Position numbers and translations under genes: made by a program | Notes under the pieces: model-generated | Databases searched by the model: none | Told to the model about the DNA's origin: nothing | What the model saw: only the letters and a program-made list of their open reading frames with translations | DNA from: Rhizobium sp. L51/94 | GTDB lineage: Bacteria; Pseudomonadota; Alphaproteobacteria; Rhizobiales; Rhizobiaceae | Reading direction: 5' to 3' | DNA length: 64,000 nt | Assembly (NCBI RefSeq): GCF_019355555.1 | Contig: NZ_CP072141.1 | Coordinates: forward strand, 1,854,001-1,918,000 | Shown: one piece after another, positions 63,334-64,000 of the stretch | How positions within the stretch are numbered: position 1 is the first letter of the stretch | Layout of the letters: every line of letters begins with the position of its first letter

Positions 63334-63809
63334 CCGGCCCGCTCGTTGAGCCGGAAATCGAGCTTTCGGCTTCCGCTTTTCTGTCCGGGATTCGCAATGT
63401 CATGTCCAGTTTCAGGCGTTCGAGGAGATAGCGACTGTCTCCCGTTGACTTTTCGTTCAGTGAAATGACGTTTTTTTGGGGATGTTTTGAGCTCGAACGA
63501 GGGCGATGATGCGTTCGTAACGTTCGCGTCTAGGTTACATATTTATGCGTTTGCGCGTTGGGCTCGCTTGCGATCATTCATCCGTCCGATCTCAATCTAT
63601 GGTTAAAGGCATGGTTAATCGTTTGAGCGAGGTGAAGCGCAGTGTTTTGCTGAAACGCAAGGGAGTGCCATCACGATTCTGATAGCTGGATAACGCAACC
63701 GGAAAGCAATCCCTGCGCGACTCGACGAATCGTCGGGCGAGGGATAGGCCAGATCCCGCAGCCCGCATTTTGCGCTTTGCTGCGGTCTCCATGACAGGTC
63801 AAGACATCG
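63334..63809. other. gap with CtrA-like twin half-sites
   Basis: No gene is supported here. The centre holds two direct copies of ATGGTTAA, 63599-63606 and 63611-63618 (12 bases apart). ATGGTTAA is the reverse complement of the CtrA half-site TTAACCAT. The rest shows no further signal. Confidence 0.5.
63599..63618. promoter_or_regulatory. candidate CtrA-binding twin half-site
   Basis: ATGGTTAA occurs twice, 12 bases apart, in direct orientation. The complementary TTAACCAT is a known CtrA half-site. The spacing between the two TTAA cores is 8 bases, one more than the full TTAA-N7-TTAA site. It lies about 190 bases before the partial gene at 63810. Confidence 0.4.
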
Positions 63810-64000
63810 ATGGATCACGACGAGGCCCGGCTGCGCATCATGGAGGATATCGCCACCGTCGGCGAGCTGACGCGGATGGTGACGCAGCGCTACGATGCGA
63901 TGTTCGCGGAGTTCTACGCGGTGCTCCTTGAGACGCTCGACAGCGCCTCCGACATGGCCGATGCGGCGTTGACCGCCATGTCGGTGGCGGACGCTGCTGT
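63810..64000 (+). CDS. hypothetical protein, truncated by window end
   Basis: A frame begins MDHDEARLRIMEDIATVGEL at 63810 and stays open to the last base (63 complete codons). The visible part is acidic and helical (TQRYDAMFAEFYAVLLETLD, then SDMADAALTAMSV). The bases before it, AGGTC, form only a fair ribosome site. No family is recognised. The 3' end is outside the window. Confidence 0.55.
   Translation, partial: MDHDEARLRIMEDIATVGELTRMVTQRYDAMFAEFYAVLLETLDSASDMADAALTAMSVADAA

Noticed and set aside
63195..63431. Frame overlapping the end of the DUF6456 gene
   Set aside because: It is in another frame of a well-supported gene and lacks a ribosome site.

Overview
The window looks like chromosomal DNA from a Rhizobiaceae-type alphaproteobacterium (Rhizobium/Agrobacterium/Neorhizobium group; genus not resolved). 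The support is high G+C with strongly GC-ending codons, a Ros/MucR zinc-finger regulator, a DUF6456 protein beside an orphan DnaA domain IV protein, an Ohr/OhrR pair, DUF1488, DUF930 and DUF1330 proteins, and rhizobial-style intergenic palindromes. I saw no rRNA, tRNA, transposase, prophage or CRISPR array. Most of it is core and accessory housekeeping sequence: about 75 genes, mostly one to three per transcription unit.

Region 1 (1-13 kb): a rhizobial palindromic element, a short methylmalonyl-CoA mutase subunit, a tandem octamer/heptamer array, two paralogous L,D-transpeptidase lipoproteins, the peroxide pair ohrR/ohr, an Old Yellow Enzyme facing its likely HxlR regulator, a PhnA-like protein, a HerA-like ATPase, a BrnT/BrnA toxin-antitoxin module, trans-aconitate methyltransferase, and a TerC-CBS membrane protein whose leader resembles a yybP-ykoY manganese riboswitch. 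Region 2 (13-24 kb): cupin, zinc alcohol dehydrogenase, branched-chain aminotransferase, a monooxygenase-like protein facing a TetR regulator, a PCMT-like methyltransferase, an AraC/PEBP/MFS cluster with ATGA coupling, a phosphoglycerate mutase-like enzyme and several very small proteins.

Region 3 (24-35 kb): Fe/Mn superoxide dismutase, D-Ala-D-Ala ligase, a hydrolase and aldo/keto reductase operon facing a TetR gene across a three-half-site operator, an inverted heptamer-repeat element that supplies the end of a MerR gene, a MerR-controlled metal exporter, DoxX, a standalone DnaB-like ATPase, and a COG0523 GTPase with a Zur-box-like promoter. An AT-rich patch follows. Region 4 (35-49 kb): class A beta-lactamase, membrane glucose dehydrogenase, SelO, a ParD/ParE module, a DUF922 putative protease, a patatin lipoprotein, peptidase T, two NAD(P)-binding NmrA-type proteins and a LysR regulator.

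Region 5 (49-64 kb): oligopeptidase B, a polysaccharide deacetylase, an FAD oxidoreductase, an AI-2E family permease, a two-domain VOC dioxygenase, UspA, acetyltransferases, a PIN toxin-antitoxin module and a hemolysin III protein. The end of the window carries the most distinctive locus: a 770-bp AT-rich region, then mucR, then an overlapping pair encoding an orphan DnaA domain IV protein (similar in architecture to Caulobacter HdaB) and a DUF6456 protein, followed by a twin CtrA-like half-site and a gene cut by the window end. This suggests a locus joining MucR-type regulation with control of DNA replication, although the link is inferred from proximity only.
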